From Meira nashicola (taxonomy: Eukaryota > Basidiomycota > Exobasidiomycetes > Exobasidiales > Brachybasidiaceae), in the NCBI GenBank assembly GCA_001600355.1, contig BCJU01000002.1:1302001-1366000 (forward strand): a stretch of DNA of 64,000 nt, in the 5' to 3' direction. A program made the translations under genes and the position numbers. This document shows, piece after piece, positions 48,883 through 59,504 of the stretch (position 1 is its first letter; every line of letters starts with the position of its first letter). The notes under the pieces are model-generated. The model searched no databases, had not been told where the DNA came from, and was given only the letters and a program-made list of their open reading frames with translations.

Positions 48883-49884
48883 CTTGATGTTTCAAAAAGG
48901 GAAAAATAAAGGAGGAAATTGCAAGATGGATGAATGTTGAATTTTGATCGTAAAAGAAATCGTTTGCTTTTATGCCTTTTGCTTCCCTTCCAAATAAATT
49001 TTTGAGCGAATCAGAAAGTTTCAATAAATCTTTACGAGGCTGCGTTTGTCGGCGCTTACTCGCAATGTCACAGGTTAAACAGTCAATATTATCAGCCTAG
49101 CCAAGGGATATCAAAATCAGAACGCCGAATTATGCACGCCCCAACCAGTTCGAATTGGCGCTTTGGCTTATAAATCTGTCAACAGAGTGACGACCAATCG
49201 GATATTACGAAGCCCCGTACGAAACGATAGCGTTATCTTCTTTCTTGCGTACGTTATTGTTGAACTTTGTGGGTGAAGCTCATCAGATGGAAGAGAAACT
49301 TGTTAAGATCGCTGTTTCCTCCGAATGGACTTCTAATCAGATGTGATGGAAGAAGGTAAAAGAAACTGAAAGATGGTCGTTTGTGGGGAAAAAGAATGTA
49401 TCACCGGATAGTTATTGTCCATTTATTATGTCAAAATGATGTAGTAAAAAGGGGTTGTAATTGATCATAACAACCTCATAGGTCACAATAAATGCCGAGG
49501 AGGAAAAAAAGGTATGTACTGCATCTTCCAAAAAAACAATGCATGTCAAATGCAGCAAAACAACAACAGTGTGTGTGTGCGGCTTTCGACTTTTTTTTAC
49601 CCCTTCTTCTCTAAGGACAGAGCAGAAAACGCGTTTAATTAAAACCGGCATGCACCCTTCCACTCTTTTCTTCCGTATTCGTCCGCTTTATGGGCTAAGA
49701 AGACGTTGTGGGCTGATCCTGCAAAAGAAAGCGATGGACATTATAAGATCTTTGCGTACATTAATGAAATTTGATGCAAAGTATGCATGTGACCATGTGA
49801 AGGATGTGCAAAACGGACTTTTATCGGCATGTTAAATTAAATGATATCGCTGGTAGTATTTTACACTTTTTTTTTAATTCTTTA
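48883..49884. other. Intergenic region, 1.0 kb
   Basis: Upstream of NRAMP and downstream of QNS1. A GTGTGTGTG run lies near 49569-49578. A 98-codon open frame at 49539-49835 is basic and featureless and is not supported as a gene. Confidence 0.4.
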
Positions 49885-52101
49885 TTAATCCTGCTTTTCC
49901 CCACCGCTTCGATCCGGTATCCTTGCCACTAATTCATCAATTTTTGCAAATTGATAGGGAAATCTGGAAGGATACAAGAAAGGTCTTAAATCGAATCTAT
50001 TATCGTCAGGACTATAAGATTCGGCATGATAAGAAGGTGTTAATGTTGTCATCTTGTGTCTATTACGAGCATATTCGAAAAAGAATTTTTTCACTTTTTC
50101 TGCAATTTGTTCGGGACTCAATCTATCACCCCATTCATGAACTAATTTGCAAAACATACTATAAGGTCCACACTTTTCCACTTTACGTAAACGTCCAAAA
50201 ATAGATAATTCATCATACGTCATTCCCATATCCACTTCGTCTGATTGAACGTATTCTTTTGTGATCGGTTCTAATTCGGCTGTAGGAGTTGCTGTTAAGA
50301 ACTCGTGTAAGATTGGTAATTCGAATGCATCTTCTGCATAGGCAATGAAACGCTTAAGATCTGTTTTGCTTATTCCACCAATCGGATTGATGTCGGCTGA
50401 ACTACAATCGTATTTCGTCAAATAACCTCGTAAGCTTTCATCAACATTTGCACTTCCAAGCACGAGCAAACCTCCTACCATTCCTCTAACCCAAGGCACT
50501 AATTGGGCAAACATATAAGCCAATAACATTCGTAATCGGGCTTGAATATTTTGTAAAGCTAAATTTTCGGCTGCCGTTCCTCCGTGTACTTTGAATTTAG
50601 GTTGCTTATTTGTCACCATGGAGAATAAAGTCACAATCGCTCTAATGATGATATCCATATTCAGATCAATATGGTAGGCACCAATCGCTTCTGCTAAATC
50701 TTTAGCTCTCTGTCGAGTTTCTGTACTACTATTCTCCGTTCCCATATAACAAGTCACAAACAAATGACTAGCAACTTCTTGCGGTGATTCAGGAATCCAT
50801 TCAGGAGATTTTGCGCATATTCTCCGAACATCTTCCAATACTTGTTGATTTCCTTGTTTGCATGCTTTGACGACTAATCTGCACATGCTATGCACAATAA
50901 CACTTGTTGCACAACTGTCAATTCCTCCGGAAAGAGGGATAAAGTATCCTTGCGTTCGTGAACGACGAAGGTAATCCCATAACCAACAAGCAGGTCCTAA
51001 AGCGATTTCCTCTTCTGGTGTATTATACTGAACTTCCATCGGTTTTGATGCCGGCAAAGGATGAGATAAATTTTGCACGTCTGTGATAGGTGTCTTTGCA
51101 CCAAGAACATCCTTTACTCCATTAATCAAACCACTAATTTCACCTCCCCATTCTTCTCGTCGTCCTAATTCGAAATCAACTGTAACTCTATGGAATCCTT
51201 TTCCGCCATTGATCAGATCCGATTGAACGGCTTGCATTCCCCGACTTTTGCTGCTTCTCGCTGCTCTGACGTCATCTAGATCAATTGTTGCAACGATCAC
51301 TTGCACATCATCTAGAGAGAATTGTGTTCCTTGTGCTACAACATCGCCATTTGATGCAATTAAAGGACAACCATCGTAGTATAATCGATCTCCATCACAT
51401 CCTTGTTGATTGGCATACAAGTATACTCCGCCAGCTTTCAGTGTTGCCTCTCGAATCAAATCGACTCTCCTATGAAGCTTTCGTAATTCATGATGACTTC
51501 CACTAGGATTTATAAAAATTTCTACACCATCCAAACCCATTGCGATATGTGGACTATTTGGAGTGAATAATTCTTCGCATAATTCCACTCCGATCACAGT
51601 ATCCTTTGTGGAAACGACTGCATCGCCAAAAGGAACGGATTGTTGACCTGAAATTTCTCTAATCATTCTTGGTAAAGCGAATTCATCCCATTGACCTCTT
51701 CTTGTCCAAGGTGAAAAATAACGTAATTCTCTATAATTTCCATCGTTTGCTAACCACATCTTTGGACGAATTAAAACGATTTTACCATCTAAGATTATCA
51801 CTCTACAATTATACAAAGTAGATCGATGTAAGATTGGCATTCCAACATCGATCAAAATTCCAAATGTATCTTTGTTTAAGAGTAATTCACATAATACTTG
51901 CCATGAATGTAACACTGTATCACCTTCCAAAAAATGATCAAAACATCCATAACCTGGAATTTCTAATTCGGGTCCAACTCGTAATTTTGCTCCTGCTTCT
52001 TTTGCGATTCGAATCGATTCTACTATTCGATCGCGATTTCCGTTAAAGTCTAACGCCCATTGATTCAGAGAACATGTTGCAAGCGTGACTGGATGTCCCA
52101 T
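49885..52101 (-). CDS. QNS1: Glutamine-dependent NAD+ synthetase
   Basis: Converts deamido-NAD to NAD using glutamine, final step of NAD biosynthesis; 738 aa, normal for fungi. The N-terminal nitrilase-type glutaminase domain has the Glu-Lys-Cys triad: Glu45 in [10 protein letters not shown], Lys114 in [10 protein letters not shown] and Cys175 in GVELCEELF. The C-terminal synthetase domain starts near residue 355 and has the ATP-binding [18 protein letters not shown] loop. [19 protein letters not shown] and [13 protein letters not shown] are also conserved. Start is the first ATG ([19 protein letters not shown]), matching family N-termini. Single exon. Very secure. Confidence 0.96.
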   Translation of the reverse strand: MGHPVTLATCSLNQWALDFNGNRDRIVESIRIAKEAGAKLRVGPELEIPGYGCFDHFLEGDTVLHSWQVLCELLLNKDTFGILIDVGMPILHRSTLYNCRVIILDGKIVLIRPKMWLANDGNYRELRYFSPWTRRGQWDEFALPRMIREISGQQSVPFGDAVVSTKDTVIGVELCEELFTPNSPHIAMGLDGVEIFINPSGSHHELRKLHRRVDLIREATLKAGGVYLYANQQGCDGDRLYYDGCPLIASNGDVVAQGTQFSLDDVQVIVATIDLDDVRAARSSKSRGMQAVQSDLINGGKGFHRVTVDFELGRREEWGGEISGLINGVKDVLGAKTPITDVQNLSHPLPASKPMEVQYNTPEEEIALGPACWLWDYLRRSRTQGYFIPLSGGIDSCATSVIVHSMCRLVVKACKQGNQQVLEDVRRICAKSPEWIPESPQEVASHLFVTCYMGTENSSTETRQRAKDLAEAIGAYHIDLNMDIIIRAIVTLFSMVTNKQPKFKVHGGTAAENLALQNIQARLRMLLAYMFAQLVPWVRGMVGGLLVLGSANVDESLRGYLTKYDCSSADINPIGGISKTDLKRFIAYAEDAFELPILHEFLTATPTAELEPITKEYVQSDEVDMGMTYDELSIFGRLRKVEKCGPYSMFCKLVHEWGDRLSPEQIAEKVKKFFFEYARNRHKMTTLTPSYHAESYSPDDNRFDLRPFLYPSRFPYQFAKIDELVARIPDRSGGEKQD

Positions 52102-52296
52102 CTTGGCCGAAACGGTATGGTGGAGAAAGGAAAGTCATTCTAGTTAACAAAAAAAAATATAAAATTCAGAACTTCTTAACGCTTCCGTCCGTGCGCGTAA
52201 TTTTTAGTGTACCCCCCCACTCCATCCTATTCTTACCACACAATGACCAAATAGCAAAAGAATCAAACATCTATTGAAGAATATATACTATACAAT

Positions 52297-53760
52297 CTAT
52301 TTACTGGTATCTTTCAATCTTCCCGAAATTTCACCACTTTCATCATCTGAACTCGGTCCACGTGAAGGTGGAGGTGAGGGAATAGAACGTCTAGGATCAT
52401 GCAAAAATGAAACATGATGGGAAGGTGCAGAATGAATTGGATTTGATTGTCCATGTATGCTTATAGAAGTTGATTGAGTATGTTGTTTAGCATCATTTGC
52501 TGTTGAAAGCCAAGCAGCTCCTCTTGCAGTAGTGGGAAGAACCATTTCCTTTCTACGTTCGTCTAATTCCATCTTTTCTTCTGCTTTTGTAATACTCTTG
52601 CTTGATTTTGCATCATTATATATGTATAAACCAACGAATGTTAAAACTATTCCAATCCATTGCAAACTGCTTACCGATTGACCAAACCAAACGATTGCAA
52701 AACAAATCACAAAAACACGCTTGAATAAAGATGCGATCGAATACGTTACCGGTGAAACAAGTGCTAAAACACTAAAAGCAAGGAAATTTTGTGCAAATTG
52801 AACGATTCCATTGGCTGTTATCATTGAGAAAACGTATGAGGAAGAAGCTTTGATACCGATTGATTCTTCACCGAAAAACATCTTTGCGCCATCATAATAT
52901 AATGCCATAGGAATCATAATTCCAATCGAACATGCACTAGTATAGTATAAAATGTTAATCTTGTCCAATTTGGCATCTTTGCTATCTGCAGGCACATTTT
53001 TATCCGATCCTCTTCCGACTAGGTTTTTGCTATAAATACTTTGAGCGACAAAGATTAAAGTGCTAGCCAAAGCGGTGATAAGACCGACTAAATCATTTGC
53101 ACTAAATGATAAAGAAGTACAAGCCATCATCACGCCCAAACTTAATGGAACCAGAGAAAAGTATGCCATAAACGAATATTGCACACCGAAAACATATCGG
53201 AAGCTTAAAACGGTAAATAGAGGAGTTAAGGCTTTGATCGTATGAACTGTGCTAACGGGAACACGACTGATTGCAACCGTGCTTAAAGCATGTCCTACCA
53301 CATTGAAAACGCTCAATTTTGCCATATCTGAAATCCTCTTCCATCCTGGATTAGATACGATTCGAGTGACCGGTTTACGCATTCCAGGCACATGACGCAT
53401 AATTGTTGGAGATGCAACTGATGCACTCAAAATGTGAATAAAGACGAATTGAATCAATGTTAAGGTGACCGGATATGGAAAAGGAGCTGGTATAGGCGGG
53501 CTAACCTTTTTCTGAGACGAAAGAAGTGCTTTTGACGTATTTGAAGATAAAGCTGAAGCAAAGTACCACATCAAACAACTCAAAATGAATGCAGCTGTTT
53601 TAGGAGAAGGCATAAATCTTCTTACAATACCGACAATGCCTTCTTCAACATCCTTTTCTTCCACTTGAAAAGCTTGTCCCAAAGAAGAGCGAGCTTCTGA
53701 TAAGAATTGAATCGGTTGTGGTCGTGACCGTTGTGCGGCGGTTGAAGGTGATGGTAACAT
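52297..53760 (-). CDS. SLY41: Triose-phosphate-translocator-family transporter (SLY41 type)
   Basis: Drug/metabolite-superfamily carrier of 487 aa with about ten membrane segments at residues 55-385. Family motifs include LSCLMWYFASALSSNTSKALL, LTLIQFVFIHIL, VGHALSTVAISRVPVSTVHT plus the following IKALTPLFTVL, and SPVTYSIASLFKRVFVI. Yeast Sly41 is an ER phosphoenolpyruvate-type carrier linked to secretory traffic. Both termini are hydrophilic; the C-terminal about 100 residues are Ser/His/Pro-rich. Same strand as QNS1, 195 bp upstream of it. Substrate is not determinable from sequence. Confidence 0.85.
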   Translation of the reverse strand: MLPSPSTAAQRSRPQPIQFLSEARSSLGQAFQVEEKDVEEGIVGIVRRFMPSPKTAAFILSCLMWYFASALSSNTSKALLSSQKKVSPPIPAPFPYPVTLTLIQFVFIHILSASVASPTIMRHVPGMRKPVTRIVSNPGWKRISDMAKLSVFNVVGHALSTVAISRVPVSTVHTIKALTPLFTVLSFRYVFGVQYSFMAYFSLVPLSLGVMMACTSLSFSANDLVGLITALASTLIFVAQSIYSKNLVGRGSDKNVPADSKDAKLDKINILYYTSACSIGIMIPMALYYDGAKMFFGEESIGIKASSSYVFSMITANGIVQFAQNFLAFSVLALVSPVTYSIASLFKRVFVICFAIVWFGQSVSSLQWIGIVLTFVGLYIYNDAKSSKSITKAEEKMELDERRKEMVLPTTARGAAWLSTANDAKQHTQSTSISIHGQSNPIHSAPSHHVSFLHDPRRSIPSPPPSRGPSSDDESGEISGRLKDTSK

Positions 53761-54743
53761 CTTTTATTTAATCTTCTTTTCCTTTCAATCAATCGCGGTT
53801 CCAGCCGCAATTCCTGGGAATGATGGTCGATAAAAAAGAAAGAGAAATGCAAAGAGTGAAAGTGAACAAAAAATCTATATCTTACGATCCAGCATGGGTA
53901 ATTTTTTGGTTCTTTTTTGAAAGATTTGATGTGGCTGTTGATATTTGTATATATGTACGCCAAATGCAGAGAAAGGCTGTGATGTTATTGTCAATTGGGC
54001 AAATACTTGGCGTTTAATTGGGAATCCAGTGGGGCAAAATGAAGAGCAGTTGAAAGCGATGAGTAAGAGTTGATTATATTGTATTTGTGATCATGATTTG
54101 AAGATCATCAAGTTAGTATGCACATTGACTTCTGTCATGTGTATGAACTAAATGTTGTCTTAGTCCCGTTCCTGGTACTGGATCACTCTTTTCGGACTTG
54201 AAATTTTTCATAATTTATCGTCAAAAAAACTCAAACTCAAACAGCACGCAGCGCTTTGGCTTGCAGCATCCAGATGTTTAACGCATTGCATAAACGCGCC
54301 CCAATATGAACGCGTACAGCGCACGCAGTGCATTTACCTATGAAATCCTGGGTTTCACATTGTTTGAATCAAAAGTCCAGCCTTGAATGAAGAAGAGTGC
54401 AAATCAAACTGAGCCCATGAAGATTCCGGATGAAAAGAGCGGTGCGGGAAGCAAGAAATTATTTTCCAACTAAAGCAAAATTGTCACAGGGCGTTGCACT
54501 TCACGTTACTATATGCATGACATCATCTACGCGTATTATATGCAAGAAAGGTCACTTTCGATGAACCCTTCGATGGAGGTGGAGTCAAGTCACATGTCAC
54601 TAAGCGAAGAGAAGATAAGTTCGAATGTATTCTTTTCAAATCTTTATCTATATTTTCTCGGTGTATTTGAACAAAGCTTAAGTTGAATAAGAGATCTCTT
54701 GTTCTACCATCATCTTCTTTTAAAGTTTGAAAAATATATCAAA
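53761..54743. other. Divergent intergenic region
   Basis: Between SLY41 (minus) and the small hydrophilic-protein gene (plus). Contains a GC-skewed patch with repeated CGCA motifs at about 54240-54330 and an ACGCGT hexamer near 54530. No gene or RNA recognised. Confidence 0.4.
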
Positions 54744-55023
54744 ATGGAAGCCACATTCAACGATAAACAAGTTCCACCAACTCAAGACGAACAACGTCGT
54801 TTAGATAACGCCGTTCGTGCTGAAAAGGGAGAACAACAAGTTGGTGGAGAAGCAGGCCGTCAACAAGTTGGAAGTACAGATCCTTCAGGTATGTTTCCTG
54901 TCATGATAGATGTCTTTGTTCCACATATGCTAACCGTTCATCTTTCCATTCACAGAGTATGACAACACCACCGGTGGACCGGGATCAAAGGGTAATCAAC
55001 CCGTTCAAGATCCAACTGTCTAA
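54744..55023 (+). CDS. Small hydrophilic Gln/Glu/Gly-rich protein
   Basis: Protein of 70 aa from exons 54744-54888 and 54956-55023, with a split Glu codon (G|AG) over a 67-nt intron (GTATGT...CACAG). It starts MEATFNDKQVPPTQDEQRR and ends VQDPTV. The product lacks Cys and Trp, has only two aromatic residues (one Phe, one Tyr), and is rich in Gln, Gly, Glu and Asp. It contains two related segments (EQQVGGEAG and RQQVGSTD). This composition fits hydrophilins or LEA-like stress proteins; that is inference, as no family was recognised. The clean intron and frame continuity support a real gene. Confidence 0.7.
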
Positions 55024-55106
55024 ATGAATATTGAATTAAAACTCAATATGACCTTGTAAACATACAATACAATCATTTTGATAATTAGTGTTTTATGTTT
55101 GTGATT

Positions 55107-55901
55107 TTATTCCTCTGGCTTTTTGCCTGCTTCTTCTAATGCTTTCCTGAAATCGTCCGCGATTGGTGTTTTGCTTAATGAGCGGTAATCGTAACTGACA
55201 CAGATCTAATAAATGCAGAGAATAGGAATATTATCAGCATTTATCCAGATAAAAAGCACTACTACACTCACCTCTTCTGCTGTAGCCACGACTGCTTTTT
55301 GTGCAAGTGAATAAATGCTTGATTGCAGTGTGAATCTGTCTGTTCCTAAAGGTAACACTGGCTTTTTACCAATCAATAACTGATAGGGGGTAAAAACATA
55401 TTAGCATACAGTCGACACAATTTGACTAATTCGTACAATAACTTAACTTACCGTATCAGGATATACTACCGGTCTCCTATACCGTACTGCGATTGATTGA
55501 AGAATAAAACTATCTCCTTTTCCTGTAACGATATCCTTTCTCCTTTCAGGCGTTAACTTTTCGGCTAATTTATCAGCGAATAACATCCTATTCGATTCCA
55601 AAAAGCGAACATAATGAACGTTATTAACATGTTGAAATTGATCATGATCTCCCCAACAAATATTTTGTATCCAAAGGCTAGGCCCATGAAATCCCATTTT
55701 AATCATCTCTTCTTTGCCTTTTCTAACACTGTCCTGCAAATCATTTTCTTCTTGATGACCTAATGCAGGTCTAGCTTCCGCTTTAATTCGCGTTGATTCA
55801 CTGTCGGATTGTTGCAGTATTGATCTTGTATTGCTAAACGGTCTTGTGATTAAACAAGATGATCTTGCCAGTTTAGTAATCGTCGTCTGTCTCGTCAGCA
55901 T
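55107..55901 (-). CDS. Mitochondrial-type hotdog-fold thioesterase
   Basis: Predicted acyl-CoA thioesterase (4HBT-like) of 218 aa. Exons on the minus strand are 55901-55452, 55379-55272 and 55205-55107, all joined in phase 0; introns of 72 and 66 nt have GT...AG ends. The N-terminal 35 residues (MLTRQTTITKLARSSCLITR) are basic, hydroxylated and without acids: a probable mitochondrial presequence. The hotdog domain begins at WGDHDQFQHVNNVHYVRFLE, the classic 4HBT active-site motif with its Asp and HVNN. It continues through RYRRPVVYPDT and exon 2 (LLIGKKPVLPLGTDRFTLQS). The true start is the ATG at 55901; upstream in-frame codons lack an ATG. The physiological acyl substrate is unknown. Confidence 0.82.
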
Positions 55902-56429
55902 TTCTTCATCAATCAATATCTTTGAGAAGATGACGGCTGCCGGATATCCGGTTGTGGAGCTTATTCCGGAAGACTCTTAAGCAGGCAAGTCTACCCCCAC
56001 CCTCCGCGAAAGCCAAGACTGGTCCAATTGGGGCAGGTCGCGCGTGTATGGTCATATGCAGCTCATTCTCCTCTCACCGGCGCACGCAATTCAATACAAA
56101 ACGCGTATGTAGACTATATTGTGTATGACACGGATGTGTCGGATCCTTTCATGCACCGCAAAAAAAGTGAATAACATCTGTGTGCCGATCAGGCTCCGCG
56201 GCAGAAAAAGAAAGTGTGCTAAATATGTACACAACACTAGACCCTATTCTAGAGGCATGTAATGTTAGGACATGCAGCACGCAACCGGGGCTAATGATTA
56301 GACTGCTCTCTTATCAGCAGTAGCAAATGTGTTGCATATCTCTGTTTTCCATCAGAAACCATCATCATCAACTCCCACTCAAAATATCTTGTTAAAAAAC
56401 ATACTCTTTTCGAACACGTAAAGACCAAA
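55902..56429. other. Divergent intergenic region
   Basis: Upstream of the thioesterase (minus) and a small basic protein (plus). Contains an ACGCGT hexamer near 56102. Nothing else recognised. Confidence 0.4.
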
Positions 56430-56921
56430 ATGGTCAGCATAATTAATACTCGATCACGTCCATTACCACGTAGTCTAACACATCCTGCTGGTATCACATT
56501 CTTGGATCCTGCTCATCGTGTTTCAAGGGAAGAATTGGATCGACGTGATGCAAGATGGAGAGCGATGCGTGAACGTGCTTATGCACGTGCATGGTCAGAA
56601 GAAGCAACTTTAGTTGGAAGTGTGAGAAGGTATGCAGCTGCATCTGCAATTATACGTGAATGGGAAGATAGAACGTTAGGAAGAAGGTCAGGAAATGGTG
56701 GAAATCCTTCTTTCGCAAGAATGGGAACGCAAAATACGATTGAAGAAGGTAGTACAGTTTATAGTCATAGGCCACCATCAATGCCGGATAATCAAGTTCC
56801 ACCAACTAGTTCACGTCATAATCGCCGTAATTTTTCACTTTTGACAGGTGTACGTTCTTCAAGACGTCAGAAAAAAGTGAAAGATGCCATTCGTAGATTT
56901 GTGGCAAATGTTCGAGCATGA
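56430..56921 (+). CDS. Small basic protein of unknown function
   Basis: Product of 163 aa, unrecognised. It is very Arg-rich, with a helical central stretch (REELDRRDARWRAMRERAYA, about residues 34-53), a Ser/Pro/Asn-rich linker and a basic C-terminus (SSRRQKKVKDAIRRFVANV). No signal peptide or membrane span. An A-rich ATG context (AAAATGG), normal codon use and an adjacent divergent gene support expression. Nucleic-acid or membrane-surface binding would suit the charge but is speculative. Confidence 0.55.
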   Translation: MVSIINTRSRPLPRSLTHPAGITFLDPAHRVSREELDRRDARWRAMRERAYARAWSEEATLVGSVRRYAAASAIIREWEDRTLGRRSGNGGNPSFARMGTQNTIEEGSTVYSHRPPSMPDNQVPPTSSRHNRRNFSLLTGVRSSRRQKKVKDAIRRFVANVRA

Positions 56922-57150
56922 TTTATTTCGACTCTATCCACGGACAATTTAACATTTATATGTGATATATCACGACATTGACATACACAAATTTATTCCC
57001 CCTCACGAACTCATGATTCAAGACTTTCACCGTATACGACACCTTTTCATTATTTGGGCCACAAGTCATTTCACATTTGTATTGTACATAGCTTTTCATC
57101 CTCCTTCTTTCTTCGATTCGTGTTCATTTTAATACATAGACTTTTCCACT

Positions 57151-58549
57151 TCATTTGTTCTTGGAAGCTGTGAATGCTTTAAAAGCTCGTTTGATCGGAT
57201 CTTCTGTTTTAATTTTTCCATCTTCGTCATAATAATCAATAATGATTTTTGGTACGCTGTTTGATTGTTGTTGAACAGGGAGTGGGATTGGCGGATGATG
57301 ATGTTGAGTTGTTGCTTCATGTCGAACGTTTCCTTGTACATGAACGGGATCAAAGGGTGAAATTGGAAAGATCATTTCTTCATCTTCCCCATGCAATGGT
57401 GAACAGACGGGAGGAGGAGTAGGAATTGAAGCTGAGAAAGGTGATTGTGGATCATGAAATAAAGGATTACGTTGTTCCATCATTGGACTTGTTGAACTCT
57501 TTGGAGTACGAAAGGTAAAAAATGGTGAAGAAAGAGGTAAATGAAAATGAGGTAAAAGCTGTGATCTATTTTGGTGTAAAGGGTGTGCAGGTTGTTGCTG
57601 TTTATTTTGATTTTCACTTAAAAATCCTTCAACTGGAGGTGAACGTTCATGATCAGTACTAGGCGAAGACATAAAATTGGTTAAATCTGAATCGGATATT
57701 GGACTTTGATCACTGTTTAATCCTTTTGCGAATGTTACTGATCTTCCTTTACCTTTTTCAATTTCATCTAATTCTTCTTCAATTATATCTGTATCTTGAA
57801 CATTTATTCCTTCAACTTCATCACCTTCTTCTTTTGGTCGAACGCCTAACCTTTTATTTCTTTCTGCTAATTGTTTTCGTTTACGAATTGCTGTAATTTT
57901 ATCTTCTTTTTCGAATCTTGTAGCTTTGAATGAGTTAATGTTTAAGAATAAAATCACGATGGAGACTTCCATAAAGAAGTATAAGATTAATTGAGTACAT
58001 AATAATCCATCAAATATATCTTTGCACGTACTTTCACCATCAAAACGTTCTTCTTTCTTAGAATCTTCTTTATGCACGTTTGTATAATTTGCAATCTTTG
58101 CAGCAACTGAAGCAGAAAAAACGTTTTCCAAACAATTTTGATGAAATAAACCAAAATCCAATGCGAAACCAAGACAAGCAAAAGATCCACTAAAACCTAA
58201 AAATAAACTTAAAAGAAGAGTCCAACTACGAAAATTGCAAATTGAATGATAATTTGGTTTATGTAAAATTGCGAAACCGTAAATCATTAAAATCATTGTG
58301 ATTATTAAACAAACGAAATGAACGAAAAGATAAAAATGTTGAAATTCTCCTCTTGCTTGTTTAAATGTAGTTATTAATAATAAATCGATGAAAAAGTGTG
58401 TAGTTGCAATTACCAAAACTGTTAAGCTGAATGTGCCAATGATTGGCTCAAGTCGATATCGACCTCTGTTTATTGATGTAACATTATCAGTATGCGTTTC
58501 CTTTTCCTTAATATAAATAATCAACTCACAGAAATAACTTAAAGACCAT
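57151..58549 (-). CDS. Four-pass membrane protein with long cytosolic tail, unknown
   Basis: Reconstructed gene of 444 aa. The main open frame lacks a usable ATG. A 20-nt first coding exon (58549-58530, MVFKLF plus a split Leu codon) joins 58465-57151 across a 64-nt intron (GTGAGT...AAACAG), keeping frame. About four hydrophobic segments are seen: IIGTFSLTVLVIATTHFFID, FVHFVCLIITMILMIYGFAI, TLLLSLFLGFSGSFACLGFA and a later LLCTQLILYFFMEVSIVILF. An extracytoplasmic loop between the third and fourth contains paired Cys and a glycosylation sequon. The cytosolic tail has a basic stretch (RKRKQLAERNKRLGVRPK), an acidic patch and Pro/Gln/His-rich sequence. It resembles tetraspan or SUR7/Marvel-like topology but no family was assigned. 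Confidence 0.65.
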
Positions 58550-58826
58550 TTTCAGAAAGGGGTAGATGTTGAGAAAAGAACAATGTGTGAATTGATTGCT
58601 TCATTTTATACTGTGTGTATTTATAACAAAAGGGCGTTTAATCGGGCGTAAACCTCGCCCTTTCTACGCCCTTTTTCTCATTTCGATTCAATTTCCGATT
58701 ACGCCTAAAAAGAATTGCACAAATAGCATTACCAGAAGAAAGGCGGTTAAAAACTATGTAAAGACAGTAGTTATAATTGGACAAAAAAAGAAAGCAAAAG
58801 AGAGAAAAAGTATCTCTGAGGAAAAC

Positions 58827-59504
58827 CTATTGAGAACACTTATGAGGAGTAACTACAATATTATCCAAATTGACAGTTTTTAGTAGTTTATTATCCGTTT
58901 CGAATTGAATCATATCAACGCCTTTGAAATCTTGATGACATGTTTGATCGTGCATTTTAACTTGTCTTGGATCTGCTTGTGTTTGACCGTCTGGTTTAAA
59001 ATCATAAGTTTGTTTACCAATAATTTTACCTTTATAAAATCCAGTCATTGTCATTTTGCATGGTTGAGCAACTCCAGGTAAAAGACCGACAGCATCATTT
59101 GTGAGTAAAGTACAACCGAAACTGAAACCGTTAAAATCGAAATATTCAATATCTGATGGATTATCTTTTTGAACGTACATTGTATGTTTGCCTTCTAATA
59201 AACCATTAACAGTTCCACCAACGATTTGATTTGGTGGTGAAGCTGCTTCAACTCCTGTCTTTTCGTCATTCTTTAATCCATAAAAACCTGAAAATTTAAT
59301 TCCACTTTCGATTGCAGTTTTATCATCTAATAAAGGTAATAATTTACTTGAATCATAATTATTATTATCAAACGTGAATGTCTTTTTACTAAGAGCTTCA
59401 CAATGACGACGTGCTCTTAGTTGATGAACAAAGTTTGAAGATTTTGCATTGATGATTGAAAGAGAAGTTGCAAGAATAAATAGTGAAGTGATGGTAGTCT
59501 TCAT
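58827..59504 (-). CDS. Secreted protein of unknown function
   Basis: Predicted secreted protein of 225 aa. The start at 59504 gives a clean signal peptide (MKTTITSLFILATSLSIINA); an upstream in-frame ATG would bury it. The mature chain is beta-rich, with five Cys residues, FSGFYGLKNDEKTG, NGLLEGKHTMYVQKDN, FNGFSFGCTLLTND and a C-terminal LLKTVNLDNIVVTPHKC block. No membrane anchor. The pattern is of a small fungal secreted protein, possibly carbohydrate-binding or effector-like; this is conjecture and no family was identified. Confidence 0.7.
   Translation of the reverse strand: MKTTITSLFILATSLSIINAKSSNFVHQLRARRHCEALSKKTFTFDNNNYDSSKLLPLLDDKTAIESGIKFSGFYGLKNDEKTGVEAASPPNQIVGGTVNGLLEGKHTMYVQKDNPSDIEYFDFNGFSFGCTLLTNDAVGLLPGVAQPCKMTMTGFYKGKIIGKQTYDFKPDGQTQADPRQVKMHDQTCHQDFKGVDMIQFETDNKLLKTVNLDNIVVTPHKCSQ

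Noticed and set aside
49539..49835. 98-codon plus-strand frame between NRAMP and QNS1
   Set aside because: No domain, signal or membrane feature, and no clear promoter.
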